A stretch of 64,000 nt of DNA from Lagopus muta (taxonomy: Eukaryota > Chordata > Aves > Galliformes > Phasianidae), in assembly GCF_023343835.1 (NCBI RefSeq), contig NC_064444.1, positions 18,265,219-18,329,218 of the forward strand, given 5' to 3'. Of the stretch, positions 34,777 to 48,700 are shown piece after piece (the stretch's first letter is position 1; each line of letters starts with the position of its first letter). Under the pieces are notes generated by a model. It made no database searches. It was not told the DNA's origin and saw only the letters and a program-made list of their open reading frames with translations. Position numbers and translations under genes: made by a program.

Positions 34777-36136
34777 CTGAGGGCCGGGCGGCCGCGTGTC
34801 CTCCAGCTCCTAACCCCGGCACTGCCAGAGCTGCCCTGGGTGCCGTTAGGTGCCGGCAGCCTATGGGGTTCTGAGCTCTCGGCAGACTTTGTGTGGTTTG
34901 GAGAGTTTTGACTTTGATGTTGTTAGTATTAAGGAACCCGCTTCAGCCGAGCGAGGATTTGTAGACGCCGCCAGCGACCAGCCGGCCTGGGGAGCGCCCG
35001 ACTCGTAACTCTTACAGTCAAACCAAATGCTGCTCTTTTTAAAACAGGAACAACAAAAAAACAACCATACAAAAGCCCCCAAACCCGGCGACTTTGGGGA
35101 GAGCTCGAGCCCGGGATGAGGGCAGGGTGACAATCAGCAGCAGGCCGGGTCAGCTCTCCAACAGCAGGACACAAAGCGGCCGCTGCTCTGTCCTTCTGTC
35201 GGAGGTTTTCTCTCCCTTTGCTTCTCCTTCTGTGGCTCTCGGGAAGGGGTCCGGACTCTCGTGGTCCTCTCGGTCAGATGCCCCCCATGTTGCATCGGGG
35301 AGTGGGATAGAAGGGGTTTGGGAGGGCAGGGAGATGGGCAAAAGGCAGCTGAGAAACCCGAGCGCCTGGTGGAAGTGACAGCGCAGTAAGGCACAGCTGT
35401 GTGCATCCATCCCTCACCATCTGGGCTCCCCTTCGCCTTGGGGACAGGAGCAGGTTAGGATAGCTTTAGCAGGTGAGTGAAACACAGCCGGGGGGGTCAG
35501 TTCTTATCTCCCTCTTGCTACAGACAGCTCTGGGCAGAAGCTGCAAACCCAAAGCTCGTGGTGTTGGGGGACAGTGGCTCGGTGTGGGGCTGAGGTACTG
35601 GAAGCTGCAGCAGTGACCGAGGGACGATCGTGCAGGGCTTGGGGGCAAACTGCCCTTTTCTATTTGGCTTCTCTCTACGTTTCTGTGCTTTGGGAGTGTT
35701 TTCTTTTTTGAGGTGTCTCTCTGTGGTCTCAAGACACCAGGTCTGTGCTGTGCCTGCTGCTGGGGGCCCCACAGCAGCCCCTGAGGCGGCGGTGCGACCG
35801 GGAGCCCCAGCCCCTTCCCAACGCCTCGAGTTGGCGTTGCCGCCTTCTTCTGGGGGAAGAAAACCACAGAAATCACACAACCACAAGCAACAACGAGTGC
35901 CTTGACTACCTGCTGCCGGCTGCGCTGCCCTGCGAGCACAGGGGGGGGTCGGGATGCACACAGCAGCATTCCCAGCCCCCCCTTCCTCTTGGGAGGGTCA
36001 GCATTGCCCAGGCACCCCTGGCACTGGGCTGTGCCCACACCTCTCCCACTCCAGGTCAGACAATCCCGAGCCCACCGGCAGCACCCGATAACGATTTTTC
36101 GGCTGATTTCCTTCCCCCCTCGACCCCCACCCCGAC

Positions 36137-36175
36137 TCTTTTTATTATTATTGTTGTTGTTATTATTATTATTTA
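36137..36175 (+). repeat. (ATT)n/(GTT)n simple repeat
   Basis: Triplet tract of TTATTATT, GTTGTTGTT and ATTATTATT blocks within the ST3GAL2 3' UTR. Confidence 0.85.
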
Positions 36176-36499
36176 AACTGTCCCGACACGAGGACTCACG
36201 ACCACTCCTGTTTCTGCGCAGAGCTGCCGGCGGGCGCACGCACAAGCATGCTGCAGGGCCCGCGGGCGCCGCGCTACGAGCACCACTGTACTGTACATAG
36301 AGGAGCAGCAGGCAGAGGCTGTGGGCATCGGGGGATGGAGGGGGGGAGGGGGGGTTGGTTTTGGGGAGAAACCGAGGTTTTGGGGAGTCCCCATCGCGGG
36401 GTGAGGCGGCCCCGCAGCCTGTGCGGACGTGGGGACTTCTGCACACAACTGTCTTAAAACAATTTGGTTGGGTTTTTGTTTTGTTTTTTTTTTTAAGTC

Positions 36500-36505
36500 A
36501 ATAAA
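36500..36505 (+). terminator. ST3GAL2 polyadenylation signal AATAAA
   Basis: Reads AAGTCAATAAAAACC, directly after a T-rich stretch. It is the last canonical signal before the convergent PDPR gene. Confidence 0.75.
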
Positions 36506-36721
36506 AACCATGCATCTGGACGGCTCTGTGTTCCTCCATCCTGATTCGAGGACACCGTGGGGCACAGGCAGTGGTAGGGATGCATCAGCAGTCCTATCCC
36601 CACCAGGACCGGGGCACTTTGCAAGAGGATCCACATGGCTGAGCTGTCATGGGAAGGGAAGCCATAGAATTTGGATCTCGAGGGGTACACAAGGCTCCAG
36701 CACAACAAACCGCCCCATTCA

Positions 36722-39700
36722 GGAGTAGTTAAAACACTTCTTTATTAATATACAAACCTAGCAACATTCAAGCCAACCAAAATATGAAATGACGTAAAGC
36801 ACGGCAATAAATACAGCATACAGAACAGCCCCAGCAGAGAGCAGCCAGCTCAGCCCTGTTTGTGTGCTTGGGAACAATCCGTGTCCCCCATGGCCAGGCA
36901 GGAGCAGTGCTGCATCTCCTCAGCCCCTTGAAGGAGCTGCCTGCATCCTCCCATGCAGAGACCCTGCGCGGGCACAGTGAGCTGCTCTGCCCGCCTCCAC
37001 CCCTTCCACCATGTAAGGCACTAAGGAACGCTTTCACAGCCTCGAGCTGCACTCGTTCCTAACATTTCTGCCACAGAACCCTTTTGGAAGTCCTTGCAGC
37101 TCTTGAAAACGGGAGACTGCAAGAAGAGAGAGGGGCTCTGAGCAACAGCCTGCAGGTACACGCGGTGGGAGCACGGGCTGCCTGCCTGCAGAGCCTCACC
37201 CTGCCCAGGAGGAGCTGAGCCAATGCTTGCAGGCTCTTCTCCTGCCCCAAAACACACAGGGCTGCTCCTGCTGAGGGCTCTGAGCGGTTAAAGTGCAAAG
37301 AGAAATGCTGCCTGCTCTTCCTGCGTGCCTGGTGGCACTGCTCCCTGCTCCCCTGCATCCTGTTTCCCGCTGGAACAGGGAGGTAAAATAAGCCAGCCCC
37401 AGCCCCGGCAGCCACTTAAGGAAGTTGAAAGCCTTCAACTTGCTGACACGGGCAAGAATCGAGCTGCCCAAATGTCCCAATGAAACCAGTCGGGAAGACA
37501 AATCCAAAGGTGATGATGTTTTTTTGCTGGGCTTTACCAGCAGCCACGTGTTCTGCTCTAAAACAAGAATCCTGCCCCATAAGCAACGGATTTCCTTTGC
37601 AAAAGTGGAGGGCAGTCGTTTGTCGTAATTTTTTTCCCCTCCTCAAATGTAAGAGTTTCAGTCCCTGCTTTTCACCCCCATCAGTCATGGCCTGAGGTCC
37701 CATGGAAGCACAGGACTCCAGCCCAAGGAAGCCCTGTGCCAGGGGATGGGAGTGGGCACAGCAACAGGAGGAGGAAGCCAGGCTTGAAACACGACCCCAA
37801 GGTGCAGGGCAGGCATTGCACGGCCCCTCCTGCTCACCACAGAACAGCAAGATGAACTGCAGCAGCAAGGAGCAGCAAATCCAGACAGAGACACGAGGAA
37901 GAAATGAAGTCTGGCGAAGATAGATGTGACAATCACCGCAGCACACCCTGCTGAAATAGAAAACGCTTCTCAACAGCTGGCTTCCTCTCATCCCCAGGTC
38001 ATTAAACGTCAACAACGAAGTCCTTTCTCCAGCACGGGTTGCTTCAGCAGCCTCTCAAAGACCAGCAAGGCATGGGAGGTCAGGCACGGCCACAGCGAGG
38101 GACAGAACGCAGCTCCAGATCCAAAAGGAGAACCAGAACTTGCAGAAGGGAAGGCAGGAGCAGGTGCCAAACCGCCCAGCCCTGAGCCTCAACCCTGGCA
38201 CAGCGCTCCTCCGTCGAGCGGCGCGACGTAGGGCTGCTCTCACTCTATTTCTGGTACTGGAGAGTCAACACAAAGTTCCACTTGTAATTTCTGCAGCTTC
38301 CGTACCAGCCTGAATGGGGAACTTGCTCTGTTCTTAAGGCATAAAGGGTTTTCCCTTCCACCCTCGTTGCCTCAGCTCCATCCAACTTCACACTGAGAAC
38401 ATCTCAACCACAAACTGGCCGACCAAAGGCTCAACTGAAGGCACAACTGAAGTAGCAGGAAACGAAGCGGGAGCTTGCCAAGGCTTAGAGCTCATATTTA
38501 CACTCGTGATGTTCACCACTTCACTGGAAAATGCCCCCAAATTACAAAGTGTTCATCAAGGCTGCATCAGTGCAAGGCTGAGCTTAAACTCCAGGGCAAT
38601 GTTGGCATGGAGGGGAGCAGGAAAGCCATAGTGAATAGGTGGGTGCCAGGGCCAGGAGGCACAGCCAACCTCCTTCCAGGAAATAAAGAAAAGCTTTGCT
38701 TCTGGTCGCTCCCACAACCAGAAGAAGAGAAAGATGTCAACCTGTGTGACACAACTTGGCGCCGCCTGCTTTCCTTATGTCCCCAAACACGAGTTGGTAA
38801 GAAAACTTGTGTTCTCTGCATGAACCTTGCCAGACAGTCATGTCAATGAGGGAAAGTGAAAGAATGCTCACAGAGGGACTGCACACTGTGTGGCTGAAAC
38901 AAAGTGGTGTTTCAACAGTGCTGGCAGCGTGGAACGCCAACACCTGCCCTATTTCTGCTAATAGAAAACAACCCCACTCCCTTACAGAACTAAAACACGT
39001 GTTGGTCTTCAATTCTATACATAAAGGCAGATTATATGCATTATCTACCCATGTAGAATTCCTATAAATACAACTGAAGACCAACACTGACCCCCCACAA
39101 AAAAAAAATCCAACCCAAATGACAATGAAAGACTTACCAGCATCATCTCCATGATGTGATGGTTAAACCTACTGGGTTCCCTGCTAGGCAAAATGGTGGG
39201 GCTGGCTGGGACACACCAACACCTGCCTGCTCACCCAGTGCTGTGTGCTGTGCTGGTGAGGTAGCTGGTCGCTCTATGGCTGTGTGCATCCACGCACTGA
39301 CCCCTCTGCAAAGTGGTCACCTGCCAAAGTGACAGCAGAGCAGAGCCAATACCTGCTGTCCTGTGCCTTATACTGCAGGAGAGAGAAAGGCTGTAGTCCT
39401 CAGGAGCTCCCCTGAGCCCTTCCCATCACTGCAGGGCTATGGAGATGTTTGCTCCTTTACAGGCTTCCCACTGAAACGCTCCCATGGGCACCTGGGTGCA
39501 CGTTCAGCACTGTGCTTTGAGACATGGGGGAGCCTGGCAAGCAAAGGGCTGAGGGAGGGAGATGGACAGGGTTCAGAAAGCTGGAGAATTAAAAGTTTTA
39601 AAACATACAAAATGGAACACGCTGGAAAAAAGTTTAAAAGTTGCAAGGCTGGAAAGGAAAAAAAGAAAAGAAACGTATGGAGGTGTGGAGAGAGCACTGG

Positions 39701-39755
39701 AAGGTGGCAGCTGAAGGCTCCAGCTTGGGAAAAAGGAGTGGGGCTCCAGCCGGCA
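36722..39755 (-). other. PDPR: PDPR 3' UTR
   Basis: About 3.0 kb from the PDPR stop codon (39758-39756) to a cleavage site expected just past the minus-strand AATAAA at 36746-36741. It is mostly unique sequence. No coding exon or transposon is recognised. Confidence 0.7.
36741..36746 (-). terminator. PDPR polyadenylation signal AATAAA (minus strand)
   Basis: The minus strand reads TTAATAAAGAAG, about 235 bp from the oppositely directed ST3GAL2 signal. Confidence 0.7.
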
Positions 39756-42700
39756 CTACTCCCTCTGGTAGCCACTCAGTTCCACCTCATCCTTGCGGCG
39801 ACGCTGAGCAAAGAGGGAGCTGAAGGGGTAGAGTTTGGCTTTGGCCTGGAAGCGCTGCCCGGCGATGTCGATCTCGTACTCGCCCTGGTTGATGAAGTCA
39901 GTCGTCACCACCAGCTCTTCCCCTGTCTTCTCATCGAAGTGCTGCACGAAGCCAAGGCAGACGTGGCGCTCCAGAGTGTAGCTGTAGGCACTGCTGGTGG
40001 TTTTGCCCACGTAGCGGCCGTTGCGGAAGATGGGTTCGCCCCACCAGGGCCAGAGGTCCATATCTGTGTCGTGGTCCTCGAGAATGAACATGGTGAAGCG
40101 TTTGTACACCCCGTTCTGCTTCTGCTCCAACAGAGCTTCCTGGCCAACAAACTCCATCCCCTGGGGGAAAAAAGAAAGCTTCAGCTGATGGAAGGAAGGG
40201 AAACTGCGGCACTGCTGAGTTTTAACAAACTACCAAGGTGAGGTCGGCTTGGGCTTGGAAGTTACGCCCCATCAGAACAGGCTGCTCTGCACCCAGCTCA
40301 CACAGAAGCTGTCACGCCCCCCTGGTCCAGGTGCTGAAGGTATTAAATGCAAAAACAGTCGTGAAAGGGGCCCTGGAGTTTTCACCTCAGCCAAAGGCAT
40401 TTCACAACTCCAGTTTCCATCATTTTTCTGCTCCCAGAAGTTTCAGTGTGTTTTAAAGTGAGACAGGGGAGGTTTAGGTTGGATGTTAGGAGGAAGTTTT
40501 TCACCCAGAAGGTGGTGAGGCACTGGCACAGGTTGCCCAAGGAGGCTGTGGATGCCCCATCCCTGCAGGCATTTGAGGTCAGGCTGGATGTGGCTCTGGG
40601 CAGCCTGGGCTGCTGGCTGGTGACCTGCACATAGGAGGGGGGCTAAAAAGAAATGAGCACTGTGCTCCTTTGCAACCCAAGCCATCCTATGATTCTATGA
40701 TTTTACAAACCAGAAGGAAACCATCCAAAATTTGTACCCATGATCAGTGTGTGCTCCCTGAGCTGATACAAGCATTTGTTTTGGCTCATGCGAAGATGTG
40801 AGAAAGATGAAAACAAGCAAGTGATAGGGATGGCACCTGTCTCTATCACAGCACAGTGGGGTACAGTTCCACACTGGTTTATGTTACAGCAAAAATAGAG
40901 AGCTCCTGTCCCTGGTGTCTATCCTGGCATGCTTTCAGCTTCATGACAAGCCACGTGGGGCACGGACTGGCTTCTGCTTCATCAGATTGGGAAAGGAGCT
41001 GGGAGAAACACGAGTGCTGGAAGGTATGCAGCTCCCTCCACTACACTGAGCTACACAGGATACTACCCAGATCACTGGGAATGCTGCCCAGGAAAGAGGA
41101 AGATGGCATATTTTTTTTTTAATCTTTTTAGCACCTTTATAAAGCCTAAGAACACAGGTCATAGTCACACCCTTACAGCTCCATCAAAAAATGACCCTTC
41201 TACCCACTTGGGTGGCATCACTGCACTGCTGGGCCCTGCCACAATTCCAGTTTTCCACCGTACCTTTTCCAGCTTGACCTGGAACTCACGGCCACACTCC
41301 ATAGGAGTGGTAAAGGCATCCAGATCCTGGCCCCAGAAGGCAAAAAACTTCTCAATCCGCAGGCTGCGCAGCGCGTAATAACCGGCGTTGCGGATCCCGT
41401 ACTTCTGCCCCGTGTTCATCACCTCGTTGTACACATGGAGGGCGTACTGCAAAGGAAGGGGGAAGCACAGAGCTGCAGGCATGCGCCAGGAAAGAGGGGC
41501 AGCAGCTGACACACCACCACCCGTGTTTGCTGGCTGCTGGGATGCTAGACGAAGCAGGGATCTCCCCTTGTGCCCTGCAGGCACCTTTCCCACTCTTTGT
41601 TACCCTGAGTCAAGGTGGAAAATCCACTGCTAATTATGCATGCAAGCAACTGTTTTAATTAGCTGAGGCTGCAGTGTGTTCTTACCTCGATGGGAATATA
41701 AAGCATGAATCCAGGCTCTCCTGTGTGAGTGATACTCATCACTCGGATGCCGTTAGCGTAGCCCACGCTCATCTCCTGCAGAATCAGAGGGGGTGAAAAC
41801 ATCCCAACTGGAACACAGCACAGAGATCCAGAAGGAACACAGTAACACACAATGCACACCGCGTGGGGCGAGTCGTCTGCCACCAGCACACACTTCTGAA
41901 GGACTGAATCTAAGAATCCAGGCAGCAGCTATCCAAATATCATCCAGGTTACTGAATCTCTTTGTGAAAGCCTTGGAACTGGATGGGAACAGCAGCTCGT
42001 GCTTTACACTCTGGAGGAGTTAACAGCAGCTAGCTGCTCAGCCCTTGGATGTGACAATGACTCCAGAGCCACCAACCCCAGCTGCCCCTGACTGATGGGT
42101 TTGGAACAGGTTACATGATACACGCCATGATACCACATGGCACCAAGCCTACAGAGAGTGGGAGACTGACAACAAACTCGTGTTAACCTATATATTCAGC
42201 AAGCACAATCCAAATAAAGCAGGTAGCAAAGTGAGCCTAATGAGGACATGACCAGCATAGCACAGCTACTGCAATAACTGTAGGTGAATCCAAATTCCCC
42301 CCTAACTACTGAAAGCACAGGCCTTTCCCTTCTTGCACACACGCTTCTGGAAACCTAGTGGGGTGAGGAGGAAGGAAGCACGATCACTCACCTTGCAGAA
42401 GAAAGAAGGAAAGTGTTCCGGGGTCATTGGGGCATAGGACAACTCTGACAAGACATCCACAGCACGGGGGCCGATCAGGTTGAGAGCTAAAGAGAGGAAG
42501 ATGAATCATTAGGATCAGACTGACGAGGTCCTATTCATGCTGCACACGTGCATGCACCTATTTTTTATTTCCCTTTGGGAAGCTGTGTAGTTCACACCGG
42601 GGAGGGTTGTAAAGATCACTTAAGAATAGGGACATCATTAGACTCTCCTGGTATCACACAGGAGAGGAAATCTGTCTCCCAGCTCACGGCTTGCTGGGAG

Positions 42701-45700
42701 GAAGAGTCTGATGACTGGTTTCATCTGCTTGGAAAAGAGACACAGCTCCACAGACACCACAACAAACACAAGGCACCATCTGTGACTTCAGGCCGTGCGA
42801 CAAGGTCTGCTTTCAGAGGTGCATTACCCGTGTACTTCCAGGTCACATCTTCTATGGTCAAGTTGCTATCTTCAGGCAAATGGTTTTTCAGCCAGGCCCA
42901 GCAATGGACTTGTTGGTCAGTTGGGGAAATCATAAAGAAGCTGGAAAAGAAACCAAGAAACAATGAATCTCGACAGCCATGAGATCACTCAGTTCATTCT
43001 ATGCCCAACAACCACTGGAGGCACTCAGCACCTCCCAAGATAACACAAGACCCAGTATGGTGGTTTAGGAACACCACGACTAATGGATCAACACCATCAC
43101 ACCTGTTACAACAGGAAAGCTTTGCCTGCAAGCAGCAGCAGCGCTCTGGTGATAAGGCAGAAGCAGAAGCTCTAGAAACAGAATGCAGGCAGTTCTACAG
43201 CAAGCCCACGTGGCAGCTCCAAAGTCACAGTCATCTTGCAGACAGTTCTGCAGCTCTTGAAGAGCAGTGATTGCGGGTGCTCTGACAGCACAAGGGCGCT
43301 CCACTCTCAAAGCCACTTCTTGTTTCAGCAATCTCTCCTGACACAATGGTGGTTATTATTAACAGGGTCTGTGCACAGAACTCTATTTGATATGTGGAAA
43401 CAAGCTGGTCTCTTTCATACAGATTGTGAGCTGGAGTGCATTATTGACAGAGATAATATCTGCAAACGTGGTTAGCAAGGAGGAAAGCACCAGTTTCACG
43501 CAGAGGCAGACAATGGTCCTAACAATACATGAATGCAAATAGAGGAAGAGGGAAAAAGCAGCTTCTAATTAGAAGAGCAGCAGAGAAGACTGCTTTCACA
43601 TCAGCACAATGAGAGCACACACAGAAAGTGGTGCAGGGAAATAAAACCAATGCTCAGCTGAGACATACCCATTAAAAAGTTTTTAACCATCGGAAGGGGT
43701 TGGTTTTTTTTAATTAAATGCCAAAGAGAGCTCAAGCTGCTGCATCTAAGGATCCTGTGATCGTGTCAGTTTGCATCAGAGAGCAAAAAAAAAAACCACA
43801 TGAGAGTGCACTGTGCTGAGAATGAGAGAAACCACACAGCAATGCAAGCAGAAATAATCCCAAAGGAGCCATCTCAGCAGGGAACCCCAGTGAGAAGATT
43901 GCCCAGGAGTCAACCAGCAAACGCTGTTAGTTTGAACAAAGCAATCAACTGATGACTGAAAAGAAATGTGTCTGCCAATGGAGAAAGCAAACACCTGAAC
44001 CCCACCGTGTGGCTGAAATCTGCTCTGACCTGCAGCCACCAAAAGGGCCCATTTCCCCCACTAAAGCCACGCTCCCATTTGGGGTGCAGCACTACAGCAG
44101 CACAGAGGCTTCCTGTTTCCTTATGAGGAGTGTGAGTGGAGTTTGCAGCCTTTGCTGAGAGGCTCCTACAGGCGCTCCCACCAATGCAGGTGGTGGAGAT
44201 GTGCACCCACCTGCGTTTGCTCAAGCGCGCTATGCTGCAGTCGTTCTCGTAGCCTCCGTTCTCATTCAGCATGCCAGTGTGCACAACATGCCCCACTGGC
44301 ACATCCAGGTCGTTGGAGAAGAGGTACTGCAGGCTCTGCAGCGCCTGGTCTCCTGTGGACTACGGGAGATGAGAGTCAGACAAGCTGTGTGAGCAACACT
44401 CATCCACTGGGGCAGCTGAGGAGCGCGTCAATGTTCTGGCCCAAATTATTCCAGTTGGGAATTTGGCCCCCCTCCCTCCAGCTCTCCTCAGGAACCATCA
44501 GGAAAGAGCAGGCTGCCCCGGGCAGGCTGTGCCCCGTCACTCCAGCACTACTCACACTTATCTCAAACTTGGTAAAGGACGACATGTCGATCACACACAC
44601 TGCCTCCTTGCAGCACTTGACTTCAGAACCCACGATCTCAAACCAGTCTGGTTTGTAGAAGGTTTTGCTCTGATCCAAATCCAGCAGATCTAATGTGTCA
44701 AGAAGAAACGAAGCCACGGTTTTCCACATAAATGGAACAAATTAACAGCAAATGCAGACTGGGACAGATGCACCAGGCAGAGGAAAACACGATCTCACCT
44801 TTCCCAGGTGGAACGAAGTATTTGACCCTCTCAAAGCCGTGCTTCTCCATCCACCTGGCCCCCTGGGCATCCAGGCGGTCGTACAGCGGGGAGGTGCGCA
44901 GCTGTCTGCCCGTCTGGAAGTCCCAGCGGGGAACCTTCAGGTCACACATGAGAGCTGCAATGGTCACACAGAGCCCCCGTTAGGTCAAGAGGTGACCTGT
45001 AGCTAGGATCTTCTTCCAGATGACTGATGAGGAGTGGATTTCTTATACCTCTTCTGATACATCGAGGGAATTCCCTCAAAACAGTTCTGATTTCCTCTTC
45101 CATTTCTGGGCATGGGCAAATCTGTTTTGATCCTTTTGTAGCTGTGCAAAATCTAACGGTATTTGCACAGAATGCCTTTGTAGACACCTGCAGCCTCATG
45201 AAATATGCACTGAGGTCTGTAGATACCTGTGGCCTCATGACTACACTGTCGATACACCTGAGCAAAAGCTCTCTTTTCTGTGAAGTCACACAGACTCACA
45301 TTAGTGATGCACACTTCCCCCCTGACAGCACTCTCTATCACACACTCCTCATTCTGACATCACTAACAGTGGGGGAACCATCGAATTCACCTCCTCAAAT
45401 ATCAGCAGCTCAGCCTTTTCTAATCACTGAAGCTTTTCCAGATGTCTCCTACACTTTCTCAGCCAATATCTAAATATCCTTTTTAAGAAAACAAGCATCC
45501 TTGTGGATAACACCTCCCTGGAAGGGCTCAAGGCCAGGCTGGGAATGTGAGCAACCTGCTCCAGAGGGAGGTGTCCCTGCCTATAGCAGGGGGTTGGAAT
45601 GAGATGATCTTAAAGGTCTCTTCCAACACAGGCCATTCTACAATCCTCCCTCATTACCAGTAGGGAGTACAACTGAAAGACATCAGAATATTTCTTTATA

Positions 45701-48700
45701 AATACTAAGTTTCTCCTTAGGTCATAAAGTACTGAAGCTGAGATAGATAGCCCTACTATTTCCAATCCAGACCTCGGTGCTGTTTCATTAGGCTGGAATC
45801 CTACACAGAGAAGCACAAAGTTCCCCAGAGCAGAGGCAAAGCACAGGAATAGGAAGAAGCACCCTACCAACAGCATCTCTTCCAGGAAGGCTAACGAGAA
45901 CACTGCCAACACAAAGCCAGCACCATTCCCCCTCCCTCTGGGAAATGCATCCCTGCAACTGTCCAGGGGAGACCAGCAGGATGAAAATGGTTCTCAGAGC
46001 AGTAACAGCTGACAGAGGACAGACAGTGCAGCAAAGAGCAAATGGTTGCACGTCCTGGCGAGGCAGAGCCCTCACTTACGCATGACTTCCATCACACGGT
46101 GACGGAGGAAGGTGCGGCTGCTCTGAAGAGTGCCAAAACGCTTCAGATCCAAAGGCCAGACGTTTTCGGATGGGTAGCCATGTACCATCCACTCTGCCAG
46201 GTACCTGATGGAAGCAGTGAAGAAAAACCAAGACATTCATCAGCGGAACAAAAGTTTCAAAGTTAGAAACAAGGCGATTCGGACATGAGAGCATCTGGGA
46301 GAGGGCAGAACTAAAATGGTATCCTGAATCTGGAAGACTTCTCCTTTATAAAAGCCATCCATCAACCATCCACGTTATTAGTTTCCCACTAGGATGAAAA
46401 ATACAGGGCAGCAGGGAGTGAAGGACATGTGCTGAACGGAGCCAGACTGGACAGGCAGCTTGGCTGACAGCACCAAGCCCTCGTGCTGCACTACACAAAG
46501 CAGTGCTGGGTCCTTAGGCTGCAGTCTGCAGGCTGACTGCTTTGTCATTTCTCAGCACCTTGTGCAGGCTCAGCCACAAAGCCTCGGTGACAGCATTCAC
46601 TTTGGCACCAGGTACCAGCCAAGTTATGTTTTGCTTCACTCCCAGCAGTGAGGGAGGAAGGCTCCAGAGCTAAGGGACAAAGGCAGCTCAGGTAAAAGCA
46701 GAGCTAAAGGATCTGCTTGCAGCCAGTGAGCAGAAAAACAAAGGGTTTGAGGCTGATCATTAAAAGTCGCATAAGCTCATCTTCAGGCTGTAGCAGCAAA
46801 TGGAAAACTGGTTTTTAGCTTCAGAAGAGATTTTGACTCTTAGAGAACCTCACGGCAAAGATTCTCCGTATTATGCTACGGCAATGAAATGTGATGATTT
46901 CCTTCCCTTGGTGAGTTAAGCTAATTGATAATGGAGAGAAACTAGAGGAAAAATGCAGATATTAGCACTAGCCGAGCAGTTTGTTAAGAAAGCTGTACAG
47001 CAGAAGGGATGCTGGGCTGCCAAACCCAAATGGCAATCAGAGGAAGCAATGATCATTTTGCAAGCAACTTTGCTGCTGGGTTAACACTTATATGCCTGTC
47101 AAAATATCTGCATTAGCACAGGAGCTGGAATGTGCTGGGAAATGATTACATCTCCAGCTGCCTTTAGCTGTATTGGCCACACCTGGCACCACCTATGGAT
47201 GCTCTGCCTGCTTTAGATTCACGGTTTTGAGAGAAATTATCCACAGTGACAACTTGAAAACGCAAATGGTTTCAGCCAGATAATAAAACTACATGTAACT
47301 AAAGGGTACACAGAGTACAGAAGATGAAGGAATAAGCTTTGATGAGATTAAAGCAGATTCCTGGGAGACAAAAATTGGGACTGGTTAGCTCAGGAAGCTC
47401 GCTTGATCCCCAGCAGGCTGTTGGTCACTGGAATGTGGTGCCTGGAGAGGTGTGCAGGACAGGAGAGGCCAGTACAGACTGGGATACACACAGAACATCA
47501 CCAGAAAGCAGCACTGCTCCCCTCCATCCCTCAAGCTGGAGACAACAGCGGCCTCTCTCAGCAGCAGCAGGACTGTGACAAACAGCGACATTCGAGCAGC
47601 CTTCTTCCTTAGTTCAAACCTTACTTACACACATAATAGTGAGAAACCACTTACTTGCCTGCTCCCCCACCATATGAGATCCCAGCCGAGTTCATTCCAG
47701 CCAGGACGAAGTATCCCCGCACGGTGGGCGACTCGCCCATGATGCACCGCATGTCTGGCGTGAAGGACTCCGGGCAGTTCACCAACTGCATGATCTGCAG
47801 GGCCTCCAAGTTGGGCATCCTGCGCAGGAGGGAGCTCAGCAGGGGTTCTAGGAGCCCAGACAAACAAAAAGACCAGAAGTCACATCGCGGAGCCGTCAGC
47901 TGCTTCACGGCCAGACAGGCCAGCAGGCTGCTGCCCGAACACAGCTCTCATTTCAGCTACAAACAGCCACACTGATTCACACCAAGAGGTCGGTGCTGTT
48001 TTCCACAGTGCAGATGTGTTTGGTTTTGTTAGGGAAAGCAATAGAAACCTAGAGAGCAACAAGAAGAGACAAGGCTGTGCGACATGTGCCTCACACATCT
48101 TGCCAGCCCACACTTACCTGCAGCTAAGAGCATCTCCTAAAAGCCTGGTAAGCCTTCCCTTCACCCTAAATGGTATTTACTAAATACAAAGATAATATTT
48201 ACTAAATGCTGAACAGTCTTTACTAAACAAAACTAGTATTTATTGACAGGTAAGTGATATTTACTAAATAGTAACCCTTAATCGATCTCTTCTTTTTCGA
48301 CTGTTTCCCCACATCTTCTGAAGACCCCTGGCACGTGCTGCCAAGGAGCTCCACACGTGTATGGTATGAGGAATCACCTCTTGTTTCAAACCTCACACTC
48401 GATTACCTTTTATGATGGCCTCCAGCTGCCACTGCAGAAGAGAGAGTGCACAGGAGCTCCCCACCTCGCCTCTCCACCCCACTCAGGCTTCCCTGGACCT
48501 CTGTCCATCACCCTGGATGTTTGGTCTCCTCTCTCTTCCTTACCCATTCAATCCCTCCCTTGGGAAGCTGCTCCAAGCCGTGCTCGGCCACTGGCCCCTC
48601 TCCCACCAGCTCCTCTCCAGTACCATGATGCTCTCTGGAGACAAGGAGCCTAAACAACACCTCTTATCTGGCAAGCCAAGGATTTAGGGTGACATAACAA

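Larger units (their letters stand above)
34777..36525 (+). other. ST3GAL2: ST3GAL2 3' UTR
   Basis: About 1.75 kb from the stop codon to just past the AATAAA at 36500. It contains an ATT/GTT triplet tract at about 36137-36175. The gap to the convergent PDPR 3' end is about 200 bp. Confidence 0.75.

Noticed and set aside
35466-36446. 326-aa minus-strand open frame
   Set aside because: Lies in the ST3GAL2 3' UTR on the opposite strand. It includes a triplet-repeat-derived asparagine run and has no recognisable domain.
39363-40241. 292-aa plus-strand open frame
   Set aside because: It is the antisense of PDPR's last coding exon (39756-40160), a large GC-rich exon that leaves the opposite strand open. 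No family signature.
45175-45245. Imperfect duplication of a CCTGCAGCCTCATGA-like phrase
   Set aside because: Two copies about 40 nt apart with several differences, too little to call a repeat array.
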